A stretch of DNA of 64,000 nucleotides. It comes from Cudoniella acicularis (Eukaryota > Ascomycota > Leotiomycetes > Helotiales > Helotiaceae). Where the stretch lies: contig JAAMPI010000001.1 in assembly GCA_013054445.1 (NCBI GenBank), positions 84,779 through 148,778 of the forward strand, read 5' to 3'. The notes beneath the pieces were generated by a model. It had not been told where the DNA came from. It ran no database searches and worked only from the letters and a program-made list of their open reading frames with translations. The position numbers were made by a program, and so were the translations under genes. Below are positions 24,993 to 36,712 of this stretch, piece by piece (the first letter of the stretch is position 1; every line of letters starts with the position of its first letter).

Positions 24993-24995
24993 TAA

Positions 24996-27900
24996 GGTAA
25001 CGGCCTCGTCGGCGACCTCTTCGGCTTCGACCCGAACTATAAATAAAGCTAAGAATCCTAGGCCTTATCTTAAATTCTTAATAAAACACTATAAGCTTTT
25101 TAGAATAGTTAATTAGGTTTTTCTTAGGTTTTTTTAATGTCTTCTGATTATAAATAATCCTTCTATTATATTAAATACTTAATCTTGTCTTTAACCTATT
25201 TAAAACTTAAGATCTAATCGACTTTATATTTAAATTTTAGGTTAACTAGTTAGATATTAATATAAAGTATATATAATACCTTTAGTAGTACTTTTTCGAG
25301 TAAGGATATATAAAAGACTAGATATATATTTATATTCTTTAATAAGGCTAATTCGAATATTAATAGTCTTCTAGTAGTCTTGATTTTATATAGTCTTATC
25401 TTCTTATAGTCTAGTTTATTATTAAGTCGTTTAGTATATTAATTGTTTTTTTAAAAAAATAGACTCTATCTTTTTCTTTTAATATAGGCTCTTAACTATA
25501 CGTTTAATTATAATAAAAGACGTTTCTTTTTATTATAAACTTAAGTTCTTTTATTAGTTTTATATAAAGTTCTTTAATCTTATCGACCTAGATTTAAATA
25601 TATTAGTTCTTAATATCTATAAGTCTTAGTTTTTAATATATTATTAGCTTATAACTATAGTTTATATAAAATAGTATAATAAGTATTATATCTATTATTA
25701 ATAATATCTTAACCTAGTTATTTTATTAATAGTTTATATAATATCTTAAATATATTTTAACTATTTAATTTATTCTTTCTATTTTATTATTTGTCTAAAA
25801 ATAGAATATTATTAATATCTTACGTTTTATTTTAAGATAGATAATAAACGCTATCTAGAATTTTAATATAAATAGTTTATTACGATCTAATACGATTTCT
25901 TCTAATAGTCTTATAATAGTACGTGACTAGCGTACGTAGCGAATAATATAAATAGCTTTTACTATTCGGCTATCGGGCTAAAAAGATATAAGAATAAGGT
26001 TAGAGCCTTATTCGCTATTCTATTATATATAGTCTATACCCCGAAGTATATCCGACACGCCCTCGTCAGGGGCACGTGACGCGTATATTACTCTAGGCTT
26101 ATAATAAGTCTATATTAAACGACTATCTCTTATAGAAAGATATAGGCTAGGTCTTCGGCCGTACTACTTTCTATATAAGATATTAGAATTACGTATTTCG
26201 TTAATCTTTTAATAATAACTAAGATAGAGTTATATTCTACTCTTATTATTCGATTAAAAGACTTTAGTAATTTAATAATAAAGTCTTATAATATCGTTTT
26301 CTATAGTATAAATAAAACAGGTACTGTTCTTATCTGTCTATAAAAGGTATAGCGGCTCGTCTTATTCTAGATATAAGTATCGTAGTCGCCGACTATTTAG
26401 TTAACTAATACTCTTAGTTTAAGACACTAGTAATTCTTCGCTATCCTCTTATACGTTCTTCTTACTCCCTAGTAGCTATATACTAGTAATAAGTACTAAT
26501 TAGCGATAAAGTCTTTAACGATTGTTTTAGATATATAAATCTTTTTATTCTATCCTTATTAAAAGAGTCTCTCTTTTACGTATAGCTCTAAATATAAGTA
26601 TAGCTCTCGTATAACCTCTCGTTAGATAGCCTTACGAATCTTTTTAATCTATAAGTCTAAACTGTCTATAGTTATAATTTCTCTAATTACCGGTATAAGG
26701 TCTCTATTTTCTAAGGTCTTAAGGATAGCTGTTTCTTTATATTATTTATTATTTTTATATCTTAGTTTCTAACTAAAGACGTCTATCCTAGTATTATCGG
26801 TTCCTTTTACGTGTTTTATTATAAGGTTATAGCCTATTATTTCTTTAACTATCTAAATAACTATCTATTATCTAGAATCTTTATTATAATAAAAGTCTAT
26901 AGATTTATATAGTTAATATAAATAATAATTAAGAATTAAGCTTTTTAAAAATAAACTTACTAATATTATAATATCTTTATTATTATAAATAGTTCTTTCT
27001 TATAGATATTATAGTTTTGTTCTACTAATAACATTTTATATAAAAAATAAGCTAGATATAGTCTACTATTATCGTCTAGCTAGAGATATATTCTATTAGT
27101 CTATATATTAGACGCGTCTATCTTAATAATACTTAGTTTATTATTATAATAACTTTATAAGATAAGCTTTTATTTAAATTATTCTTTAAGTTAATAAAAG
27201 GCTTTATCCGCTTCTTTATTCTATATAAACTTAATATCTTTTCTTATAAGTTATATAAATAGTTTTATAATCTTTAAATATTTTTTAATAAATATTTAAT
27301 AAAAGTTTATAAATCTTAAGAATAATTAGACGTCTTTAACGTTTTAAGGCTTTATTTATTCCTTAATTACTTCTATTTTCTTAAGGTCGACGCTAATTTC
27401 CCTAAGTCTTATAATATAGCCTAGAAAAGTCGTCTTTTTAACTTTAAATCGGTATTTAAATAGCTTAAGTCTTAAATTAACTTCTATTAATATATATATA
27501 ACTTCTTTTATATATATTTTATAGTCTTTTTCTTATTCTAAGAAGACTAAGATATTATCTAAATAATATATAACTATAACATCTAAATGTTTATATAAAA
27601 CCTTATCGTTTTAATACTAATAAATAACTAATATATTTATTAACTTAAATAATATTATTATATACTCTTATAATCTTAAAGGTAAAAAGAATACTATTAT
27701 CTACTTATAGCTCTTTATAATCTTAATTAAGTTAAACGTGTTTTATTAGTCTAATATTATAAATATAATAGCCTTAGCTAACCTATCTTATAAGTATTAT
27801 ACGTTAGGTATTAGATATATATCCTTGATTATCGTAGCGTTTAGCCTATAACAATTAATATAAGGCCGACTATTTAGGTCGCCTTTTTTATATATTAATA

Positions 27901-30112
27901 ATATATTAGTAATAACGAATAATTTTAACTTTTAAATCTAGCTTTTCTTTATTATTTTTTCTATATATTTCTTAAGCGTCTTTAATATCTATAGATTATA
28001 TTATTAATACTTCTTAGATATTAGCTTTATCCTTTCTTTAAGCCTTATCACGTAATATTATAGCCTATATTCTAGTAGAGCCCTTATATCTTCTAGGTTA
28101 TTAAATAGTTTTATAAATTCTTAATATTATAATAATATCTCTAGTTAACTTATCTTAGTCTCTAATATCAGTCTACTTATTATATTAATAGCCTTATCAC
28201 TTAAGGTTATATATACTTCTCTTAGGTCAGATAGTTATTTAACCTGTTTATATATATATTATATAAATTCTATTATACTAGTCGTCTAGTTAATATTTAG
28301 ATTATATTATTTAATCTATAATATCTTAAAGACTATTAGATATCTCTTAAATAAGATAATATCTAAGTTAATTTTCTTATAATAGCCTTTAGATATAATT
28401 AAAAATAGTTATATTATTTTTTTTCTAACTTATCTATCGATTCTTATTCTTTTATCTCTTAATAAGATAAGCTAGTATAGTTCTTATAATAGTTCTATAT
28501 AAATTAACTAATTTATTATAAAGCTAAGATTAATATAATTCTTTTATACTTTTAAATTAATTATAGCTTATATTATTATTCTATTAAGCTTAATTCTAAT
28601 AATAAGTTATCTATAACCTATTATTATAACTATCTTATAGACTCGTGTTTTTATATAAATAGTTTCTATTAAAAGGTTTTTTTTATATTATTTTCTAGTC
28701 TATAGCTTCTATAAGCCGATAAAGAATATATAATTCTAACTTATTCGTCTTTATAACCTAGTCTTAGACATAGCTTATCTTTAAGCCTATTATTAGTATA
28801 GTCTTTTCTTAGATTCTTTTATCGTTACTAGTCTTAACTATTTCTTAAACACTTTTAAGTTCTATTTTATTATTAAAGATTAATAGTCGTTTATTATAGA
28901 TTAGTATAATAGTAATATAACAGCGCTCTCTTAGCTTATTATATTAGGCTATAAAGACGATTCTTTATATATCTCTATATATAATTTAATATAGCTTTTT
29001 AAAGGCTAGCTCGTCTTAAGTTCCTTTATCTTCTTTAAAGTAAGGCTTGTCTACTAGCTAGTTTAGTCTATTCCTAACTAGTAGTTTCTATATTCGTATA
29101 TTATTATAGACGCGAATAAATATCTAATACTCCCTAACTTCTAATAATAAGTCTACTTAGCCTAGCTCCTAGTCTAAATCTTTTTTAAGATTCGCCTAGC
29201 TAGGTAGTTCGTCTACCTATATTAAGATTCTCTACTATTTAAATTTTTTTATCGCTAACGAGTCGTAGGTCTTATAGATAAGTATCTCCGCCCTTACTAT
29301 CCGCGTCGTTCTTACTAGGTTTAACGAGTCTTAGCTGATTAAGTATTCGCTTAGTTAGTCTAAATTCGCGGACTAGTTTCTTTTATAGTTTTTTGTTTTT
29401 CTTTCTCGGGCCGCCTTTCTTATAGTCCTTAGCTATATATCTTACGATTTCGTAAGTAAAATATAATTAGTTATCGAGTCGTCGCTTTTTTTTCTTTAAT
29501 TAAAAGACCTAGTCTCTTAATAGCGGCGATCTCTTTTAGTTCCTATTATAGTCTGTTTATCCTTCTCTAATAGCTACCTTAGCTATAAAAAGACGACGTC
29601 TAGTCGTATATTCGTTCGTATAATCTATTATCGATTTATATATTAATATCGATTAGAATATTAATATTAATAGGCTAATAGTCTATACGAGTAAGCTTGT
29701 CTTTAATAGTGTCCTTTAGTCCTTGATTATAATAACTTAATAGGGCCTATATATCCTAGGCTACTAGTATAGTATGTCTTAAGAACGTAGTTATATAATT
29801 GATCGCCTGTCTTGTCTAAGTTAGGGGAATAGTATACGCTTTACTATTTTCTTAATATTAATATCTTTAAATATATATCTAATCTCGGTTTTAAATCTTT
29901 TAAACGTTCTAAAGATTCTTTAGGCTGTTTCTATCCTATCTCTTCTTAGTATATTTAAATAGTTCCTTAGAAATAGCTTAATCTATCTAGTTACTTCTCT
30001 TTAAAGGTATAAAGCTGTTTATATATTATAAGTGTTATAGGTTTTAAACTTGTTATTATAAAATCGAAAGTATATTTCTATCTATAAGATAAATGTCTTA
30101 AGGTCTTTATAG
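24996..30112 (-). mobile_element. Ty3/gypsy remnant B (gag-pol), RIP-inactivated
   Basis: Read on the - strand from right to left. A Gag segment lies at about 29690-30110 (DLKTFIL, RFYNNKFKTY, then GLKDTIKDKLTRID). Reverse transcriptase contains VIVIYYLDNILVF near 27545-27590, where the catalytic YLDD has become YLDN by a G->A change. The integrase zinc-finger and core region lies near 25950-26700 (GDYDTYI..NKTSRYT, then WDFI/DFIIKLPKSFNRI). Hundreds of TAG/TAA codons replace Trp and Gln. The Gag start is missing, because the frame runs straight into the LTR at 30113. The left end adjoins the family III transposon. This is a separate element from gypsy A, which is on the opposite strand. Confidence 0.87.
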
Positions 30113-30279
30113 TGTAGTGGGGTTCTGTGTCACGTGCCGTAGCACGTGACTATATTCATATATATAAGGTCTCTCCGTCCCTCCTTCTCGGAGAACAATA
30201 ACGATCCTTCCTAGAGATTCGAGTCTTTCAGTTATCAGTTTTTTGAGAGTCTATTTTAGAGGCCTCCCGTCCCTCTACA
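30113..30279 (+). mobile_element. LTR with adjacent primer-binding-like sequence
   Basis: A 167-bp segment starts TGTAG and ends CTACA. It contains CACGTG boxes, a TATATATAAGG promoter motif and AACAATAA in the order U3-R expected for a + strand LTR. Directly after it comes TTTGGTGACC, like the primer-binding site that follows a 5' LTR. Only about 35 bp of possible internal sequence remains before the AT content drops. There is no 5-bp duplication. It looks like the broken 5' end of a different retroelement and is clearly less RIP-mutated than gypsy B beside it. Confidence 0.7.
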
Positions 30280-31960
30280 TTTGGTGACCTACGCAAGGAC
30301 GGTAAACGAAGCCAAGCTTCACATCCTTATATGCACCCCCCCTCCCAATCGCAACCCAACAACCCCGCCACATCTACCTCTTCACCAACTACATCCAAGA
30401 AGCCCTCCAACCCACCCCAGGAACAACCATCCCATTCTTCCAAAACCGAACCTCCCCCCAACAACCATCCACGCTGTCGTGCCATCGAACTCACACGCCA
30501 ACACACACAAACCAACCAACTCCTCTCACACATCACCATCGAAATCATCATCACCAAGAACTCTCCTGCGAAACCACCACCGGTGGCGGTTGATTATGTG
30601 TGGAAATTCCGCGTCGTCTTTCGTCCTGTTGTTTGAACCAATTGTTCAAATGGATAAATACACCGCCCACGCAATCGCCACGGCTTGGGACGAAAATGGC
30701 GAGGTGTGCACGCCTGACGGAGCGCAGGATTCTAGTAGCCCCAGTGGTAACCCATACGGCCATTTAGCGTTGGTGCTTTGTACCACTACAGGTCGAGAGG
30801 GATTTCGGGACGAGGTGAAGTGGGGGACCTGTTGAGGCGGTTGAGGATGGAGTGTAAAGTGCGTTATGATTCTCATGGTGTGTTGAGGACGTAGGAGAAG
30901 CTCGGCTGGGTGACGGGCTTGTTGCGGGATTGGATGAGGCCTTTTGATCCTTAAGTTTGGTGGGTGGTAGAGGTGCGGTGAGGAGCAAGATGAAGTTGGT
31001 CAGGGATAGCTTGTATTTTTTTACTTGAGAGTGAGAATTCTAGCGACAAAGACACAGAGGAACCATGTCGCCATATCTTGCTTGTTGAATTCATGACCGA
31101 CTTTTGCAAAAGAAATTAAAGGATAACTCTCATTTTCTTTTGTTTTGGCTTCAACCCAACTATAGCAGATATATCTACTAATATATCCATCACGCTTCAA
31201 GATCCCACCACAATGTAAACCTGCATCAACCCCTCCCTACAAACAAACAAAATTTCTATCCTCCTTCTCTTTCCACTTCTTCCAAAATACAATACTACAT
31301 CACTCTTTTGATCTTTTAAAGTGTTCCTCCTTCACATACAAGACTCTTCAATAACAAGCGAGCATCTCCCGCTCTCCTAGAAAGCCCTACCAAAAATCAC
31401 CTTTAAGATAATATAGATACTCCTATATTTCAAATGGCGAGTGTAATTGATATGGAGAAAGGGACATTAGCGTTTTACAAGTAGAGTCCAAAGCCATAGC
31501 TTTAAAGAGTAAAATACTCGGTGCTAGTTACGCACAGTGATGCGTGTTTTCAACCTCGAATGAGAAGGTCCCCAGTTCATTCCATCACCTGATTTATAGG
31601 GAACTTGTTCCAGCGACTCGAGAGCGAAATGTGTCCCTGAGTCGCGATAAGGTTTGTTTGCAGCGTTCACTTAAAGATCTGCTTAACTTCAACCACATGG
31701 ATGGGTATTGGAGGACTTTCCACACCGCTTCAGAAAGGATGATGGCATGGAAATAGAGAACGCAAAGACGACTCGAGAAATGGGAATTCGTTTCCCTCTC
31801 ATAATTTCGACAAGCATACCGGATTCGCTCATGCTGAATCTGATGTATACATACATACAAGTGCCTGCCAAACGCAGGCGTACCTAGATCAATCGCACTT
31901 CTAGCCCTTAGGCCGCTCCCTCCCTAATACAACCCATCCCGCCTTGCTCCAAATACAAAT
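30280..31960. other. Boundary region between transposon nest and gene block
   Basis: Composition changes abruptly to C-rich sequence at 30330-30560, where all three + strand frames are partly open (Pro/Ser/Thr/His-rich), then to normal unique sequence. One frame has a gene-like run (IYLFTNYIQEAL) that soon degenerates. I could not build a gene and suspect a decayed coding remnant. From about 31000 to 31960 I see only AT-rich intergenic sequence and the 3' side of the ArfGAP gene. Confidence 0.4.
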
Positions 31961-33365
31961 CTACCACTTATCCCAATTATCGTCTTCTTTCTTGTTAGCA
32001 CCACCCATTAACCCCGAGGACGACCCCCCTTTCTTCACCGCACTCGTCCCAATGGCGCTCGGCCTGGTACTTCCCGCCTCTGCAAAACTATCCCAGAAAT
32101 CCTTCTTGCTCTCATCAATTGGAGCTTGTCTGTAAGCGCCGCCCGAAGATCCGCCGCCATTCCCCTCAACGAATCGATTAAACCCATCTGCTGCGCTCCT
32201 CGCTCCACTTTGCGCCCCCTTCGCTACAGTGCCCGCCGCAATTCGAGCTTGAGCTGCCAAGTCCGTTTCTGCGATCTGGTGCGATGGCATGTCTCAGTTT
32301 CGTAGTTCAAGTAACGTGGAGAAAGAGGGGGTAGGAAAAAGCAAACAAACCTTTGCAGCTGTGGGCTGGATATACCCCTCATTGACCGTCTTAGCCGTCT
32401 TACCGACCGTCGTGGTAAACCACCCGAAGCCCTTCGTCAGCGCCGCCACAGGGTCCTTTTGTAAATCGTCGAAGCCGGGTAGTTTGGGATCGCCTCTAAC
32501 AGGTTCAATTGGGGCGCTTCCAAAACCAGCATATTTTCCTCCTTGACTCGGCGGTAAATCTGCCGACCTGCTCGCATTCGCTGCTCCTAGGCCCGCAAAG
32601 TATTTATCGTCAACCTTGGCTTTACCTCCTGGTCGATTTGGGCTATCCGTCCGTGTTCCGAGGGGCGTCTGGCTTCTGCTCCCCGAGTCGTTCCCAAAAG
32701 ACATGGATGTAGGTTTGGGTTTCTCTGATGGCACATAATCCTTTCCCTCTACCTTAGCCGTTAATCTATCTTTCCACTCTTCGCCCACGTCGCCCGAGTA
32801 TCGCTCTGCGATTGTCGCATCGTCCCAACTGTCCAGCCAAGTGTCAGCATCATCATACCAAAAGAGCTGCCCCGGAAAAATCAAATATCCTCCTACTCCG
32901 CGTTTTGTGGCAAGAAAATTCCAGAGAAGTCACCAGAGGCAAAAATCTCGACTTACGTCGTCCCAGCCATGGTATTCATATCATGTTCATCAAAGAAATC
33001 CCTCCAAGGTTTGTTCCCCCCTAATCGCATGCGCTCAATCTCCTGCGCCTTGAACGCATCCATTGTAATACTTCGAACGAAACTTATATGGACGCCGAGT
33101 CCTCGATGTACGCCGGCGCAAGAGAGACAAATGAAGATGCCGAATTTGGGGGAGGCCCATTGTGGGGATGGCGCCCCGCAATCGCAGCAGCGGTCGTTGG
33201 AACATGTCTTTTGGATATCGAGGAGCTGCGCAAGCAAGTTTAGCAAGAGAACGTAGTAAAGGAGAACGCCCCGAATACGATAGCTGTTGTGGCTATCAAA
33301 TATAAATAAGGGAATACCTTTGATCTAGTCTCGGGGTCGACCTCCCACATGGCTTTGCTAGCCAT
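31961..33365 (-). CDS. GCS1: ADP-ribosylation factor GTPase-activating protein Gcs1
   Basis: Four exons on the - strand: 33318-33365, 32957-33225, 32351-32828 and 31961-32275. Phases agree and the product is 369 aa. It starts MASKAMWEVDPETRSK. The ArfGAP zinc finger (CDCGAPSPQWASPKFG then CLSC, a C-x2-C-x16-C-x2-C pattern) lies at about residues 30-52, followed by GVHRGLGVHISFVRSITMD with the arginine finger. A WDDATIAERYSG segment, a Ser/Pro/Gly-rich middle and a tail ending DNWDKW follow. The last part (AETDLAAQARIAAGTVAKGA) is an amphipathic, ALPS/helix-like stretch typical of Gcs1/ArfGAP1. The enzyme stimulates GTP hydrolysis on Arf at Golgi and endosomal membranes, controlling COPI and post-Golgi vesicle traffic. 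Length and domain order match the fungal family. Confidence 0.93.
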
Positions 33366-34229
33366 CTTGCAGCGAGTGCGATTGGAACTCGCACAAGTGC
33401 TCTAGTCTTTCTCGAAAGAAGAGAATTGAAAAAAATCAAATGCACAGAAACGAAGAACAGAATGGATCTTGCTGCCGAATATCGAGTGAGGCGGAGACAG
33501 TGCGGGCCAGATTGACGCGAACAAAAGGAGGTTTGGTGTTCCTGGTTTCGGATAAGTGCGCCTCTTCAGACCAATGACGCTGAGCCACTGACGCGAGGCT
33601 ACGATTGCGCTGTGATACCAGTTTGTGTAGCTTTGTATACCTTGTTGGACTGGACACCTTTCGATTCGGAGCAAGATTAAAGGGAAATTATGACAAAATA
33701 CTTTGCATCCATGTCTACTGAGAATTGCATTATGCTTCATTATTAGGAATTTCACGTAACCACCACTTTGAGTGCGAGAGCATGCAGGTAGTGAGTGCAA
33801 GTGCCATTTTATTATGATCCTACCTATCACGGATGAATAACTTTTCCATTCCTTCCCCTCCCAAGAGAGCACATCGAGAAATCTAGTGTACAGCCCTGAG
33901 AATCCGGAGAAATGGTAATAAGACATTGTGTTTTGGGAAGAGTCATCAAGAACTATGAACCCCAAGCCAGAAGAAAAGCTTGAGACCGTTTTCTAAGAGA
34001 CGCCACAAGCAATTCCACCGCCGTAGAGAACATCCATCCCACCTAAAAGAAAGTCATAAGAAGTTGGCCAGTTCCATTGACAGATCAAAGGAGCAAAATC
34101 CAGCCTCATCCCAAGTGCATCCATATAGCGCCGTGACAATGGTCCAAAAGCAACGTGTAAAGTAATGCATCTGTCATTGTCTGCGAAATGTAGCACTCTC
34201 ATCGTACAGAATTATACAACGACTACCGC
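33366..34229. other. Intergenic: GCS1 promoter and 3' region of the RRM gene
   Basis: Both neighbouring genes are on the - strand, so this interval holds the GCS1 promoter (right of 33365) and the terminator side of the RRM gene (left of 34230). An open frame at 33402-33965 (-) has no domain, and I regard it as leader or chance. No repeat seen. Confidence 0.5.
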
Positions 34230-35613
34230 CTAAGCAGCAGTAGTCTCAGTGGTACCGTTTGTGGCCTCAGCTTCAGCCTCAGCAGCTGGGGCATTGGCAT
34301 CTTCATCGGTCTTGTCGGGGCTGTCGATGGCGACCTTGACAGCGATCTCGCGACCCTCAATCTCCTTTCCGTTCATTTCATTAACTGCCTTTTGTTGCTG
34401 CTCCTCAGATGCAAGAGTAACGAATCCGAAACCACGGCCCTTGCGGGGTTCATTGCGGGCCTGGAGCTTCTTCACCATAAAGCGGGGAATTGGGCGGAGG
34501 GCAATCTTGGCGGAGGATGGCTCATACGCAGCGAAGAGTTCCTTGAGCTATAGCAAAAATAATTAGCACAGCACAAGCCAGTGAGGCATTAATCACATAC
34601 CTTCTCCTCAGAGAGATCATAAGGAAGGTTCGCAACCATGACCTTGTTCTTTGATGGAATACCATCGGCAGGTGGGCCTCGCTCACGACGCTCACGCGGT
34701 GGGCGGGTTGTTTGTGGCTTTCCATCCTTCTCGGTCTTCTCTGTCTTCTCAATTGTCTCCTTGTTGGTGGTCTCTGTCAATGGGAGGACCTCGCTGGTCG
34801 CTGGAAATTCGGCGCCTTCCTCACCCTTAGACTATGTAAAGTTAGCAACTGTGAATTGGTGAAGAATCGTGCAAACTTACACCACGGGCAGCACGTCCTC
34901 CGCGTCCACCACGACCACGTCCTCGGCCACGGCCGCGGCCAGATTGTCGGCGACGACCACCTTCGCCTCCAGAAGCACCCTCTCCACCGCTGGCGGCACC
35001 CTCAGTCTTCTCACCTGCTGGCTCTGGCTTACGAGCAAGTTGAACGGAGACCTTGCGGTCAAGGATCTCCTTTCCAGAGAGCTCGGCAATAGCACGCTCT
35101 GCTTCGGTTGGGGTAGAAAGGTCGACAAAGGCATAGCCAACTGGTCTGTCGGTGCGTGGGTTCTTGGGGATCGAGGTAGATTCGCTAAAAGGCAAAAAGT
35201 CAGCAAATGAGTCGGGCTATTTCTTCGAAGCTAAAAAGGCACAAGTGACCCAGAAAAGATGAAATGCCAATTTGCAAAGGCTATGCACAGTCGGATTGCT
35301 ACCGCTGGGCCATTGTGCGGTAAGAGTCATCAGGGGTAGCAGTTGCAGGAAAGACATGAAAGTGAGGTTCTTACACAAGAAATCCCTTGAAGAAAGTGGT
35401 CAACTCCCCCTCGGTAGTCGCGTATGCGAGGTTTCCGATATAGAGTCTACGACCCTCTGCAGCGCTTGCCAGAACGGCCTCATTGTGGGCAGCGCTGGCG
35501 GCCTTATCACCACTGGCAGTGATATCGGCAGGCTTGTCAGAGATCGATGTGTTGCCAAGAGCGGCAGTAACGTCGTTGACGGCGTCAGAAACTTTCTCCA
35601 CAATGGTAGACAT
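34230..35613 (-). CDS. RRM-RGG-RRM RNA-binding protein, Sbp1-like
   Basis: Four exons on the - strand: 35375-35613, 34881-35184, 34601-34831 and 34230-34547; 363 aa. An acidic/Ala-rich N-terminus leads into RRM1 (RNP2 LYIGNL at about 58-63; RNP1 region RPVGYAFVDL). An RGG box (GRGRGRGRGRGGRGGRAARG, about 160-181) follows, then a Lys/Glu/Thr linker and RRM2 (VMVANL at about 244-249; RNP1 GRGFGFVTL). It ends in an acidic Ala/Glu/Thr tail. RRM, RGG box, RRM is the order of yeast Sbp1, a repressor of translation that binds eIF4G through its RGG box and joins P-bodies. Orthology is inference. Intron 1 splits RRM1, and its donor was chosen because it joins GFLV to ESTS in frame. Alternative: another nucleolin-like two-RRM protein. 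Confidence 0.88.
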
Positions 35614-36712
35614 GGTTAAATTGAGGTGGGTGGTGGTTTGACTGAAGAACTTGAAGTGTGTGTGGGATTTGTCGACGTTCGCTGAGTGTATTGACTCTTG
35701 CGCAAGTGGGGGAGTTGGTAAGGGTAGCTTGGTGCCCTAGAGGTCTGGTGTTTTGTTTGAGTTGGGGGTTGTCGGGAACTTGATCGTATCTTTTGTGATG
35801 TGAAGTCGAGAAGAGAAAGGGAGGGAAATGGCCATGCGCGTGCGAGAATATATCAAATTCCACAGCCGCACCTTCTGCGCGTAAGCGAGATGGCCTTGGC
35901 TGGATGGGGACTAGCGCACCGCGCAGGCAAAAGTCACTTTGGCATCTTCGAAGCAATTCTATGGGGAAGGGACGGACGACGGGGCCACGGAAGACGGGTG
36001 AATCGTATAAACAAGGAGCATCGCCGCCGGTGGCCATTATGTACGCAAGCAAATCTAGCAGCAGCTCCAGCAGCAGCTTGCTAGCAAGTCTCCCAGAGTC
36101 CCAGTCCATCACACCGCGCAAATTCCATTGCGATGAACCTGTTGGCTCGGGCTCTATGTTGGGAACCATCGCCCTACACAAAGCACAGAGCCGCACCATG
36201 AAAAAATGGCTGCGTGTACTATTTTTTCAAGGTAGCGCCATGAGTAGTACGAAGTAGGCAGTTGCCAGACTTCCTTCTCTTGCAGGTACGCCTCACTTTT
36301 AGGTCCTGCCTAAAGCCAGGGACCAAGGTAGAGGCCACTTCAAAGGCAAGAGCCATTCATCGCGCAAGGCTGTGACCTCGTGTCAATTCAGGGGCCATCA
36401 AGACTTAAGAGTCGGTTTGTTGTGGCACCTCCTGTCTGGGTCTGCCTCTGCCTCTGCTATGACTATCATATTGTATGACACATAAGGCATCTAGCTATGA
36501 GCCGGGATCAAGGCTCGAATTCCAAGCCAACATATGTTTGTTCCCCATTTGTTCCACGAAAACTTCCAGAATGTTTTCCAGCTTCCTCGGAGATTCCTTG
36601 GAGATTCCCTTCTCGTCCCCTGTCCCGTGACCTATCAAATCTGGGGCCAACTGCAGCGCATTTGTGGCAATCCAGCAACCATGACTTCTCCCTCCTCCCC
36701 AAACAGCACACA
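35614..36712. promoter_or_regulatory. Divergent promoter region between the RRM gene and TAH18
   Basis: Genes on either side point away from each other, so this 1.1-kb interval carries both promoters. The side next to the RRM gene is G-rich on + (C/T-rich on the coding strand) near 35640-35830, a usual leader composition. A CAGCAG-type repeat lies at 36056-36083. No further gene seen. Confidence 0.5.

Noticed and set aside
30281..30835. 184-residue open frame beginning at the LTR edge
   Set aside because: Low-complexity Pro/Thr/His sequence open in all three frames; starts inside the LTR junction and has no domain.
35585..36199. 204-residue open frame on the - strand upstream of the RRM gene
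   Set aside because: It overlaps the first exon of the RRM gene in another frame and has no motif.
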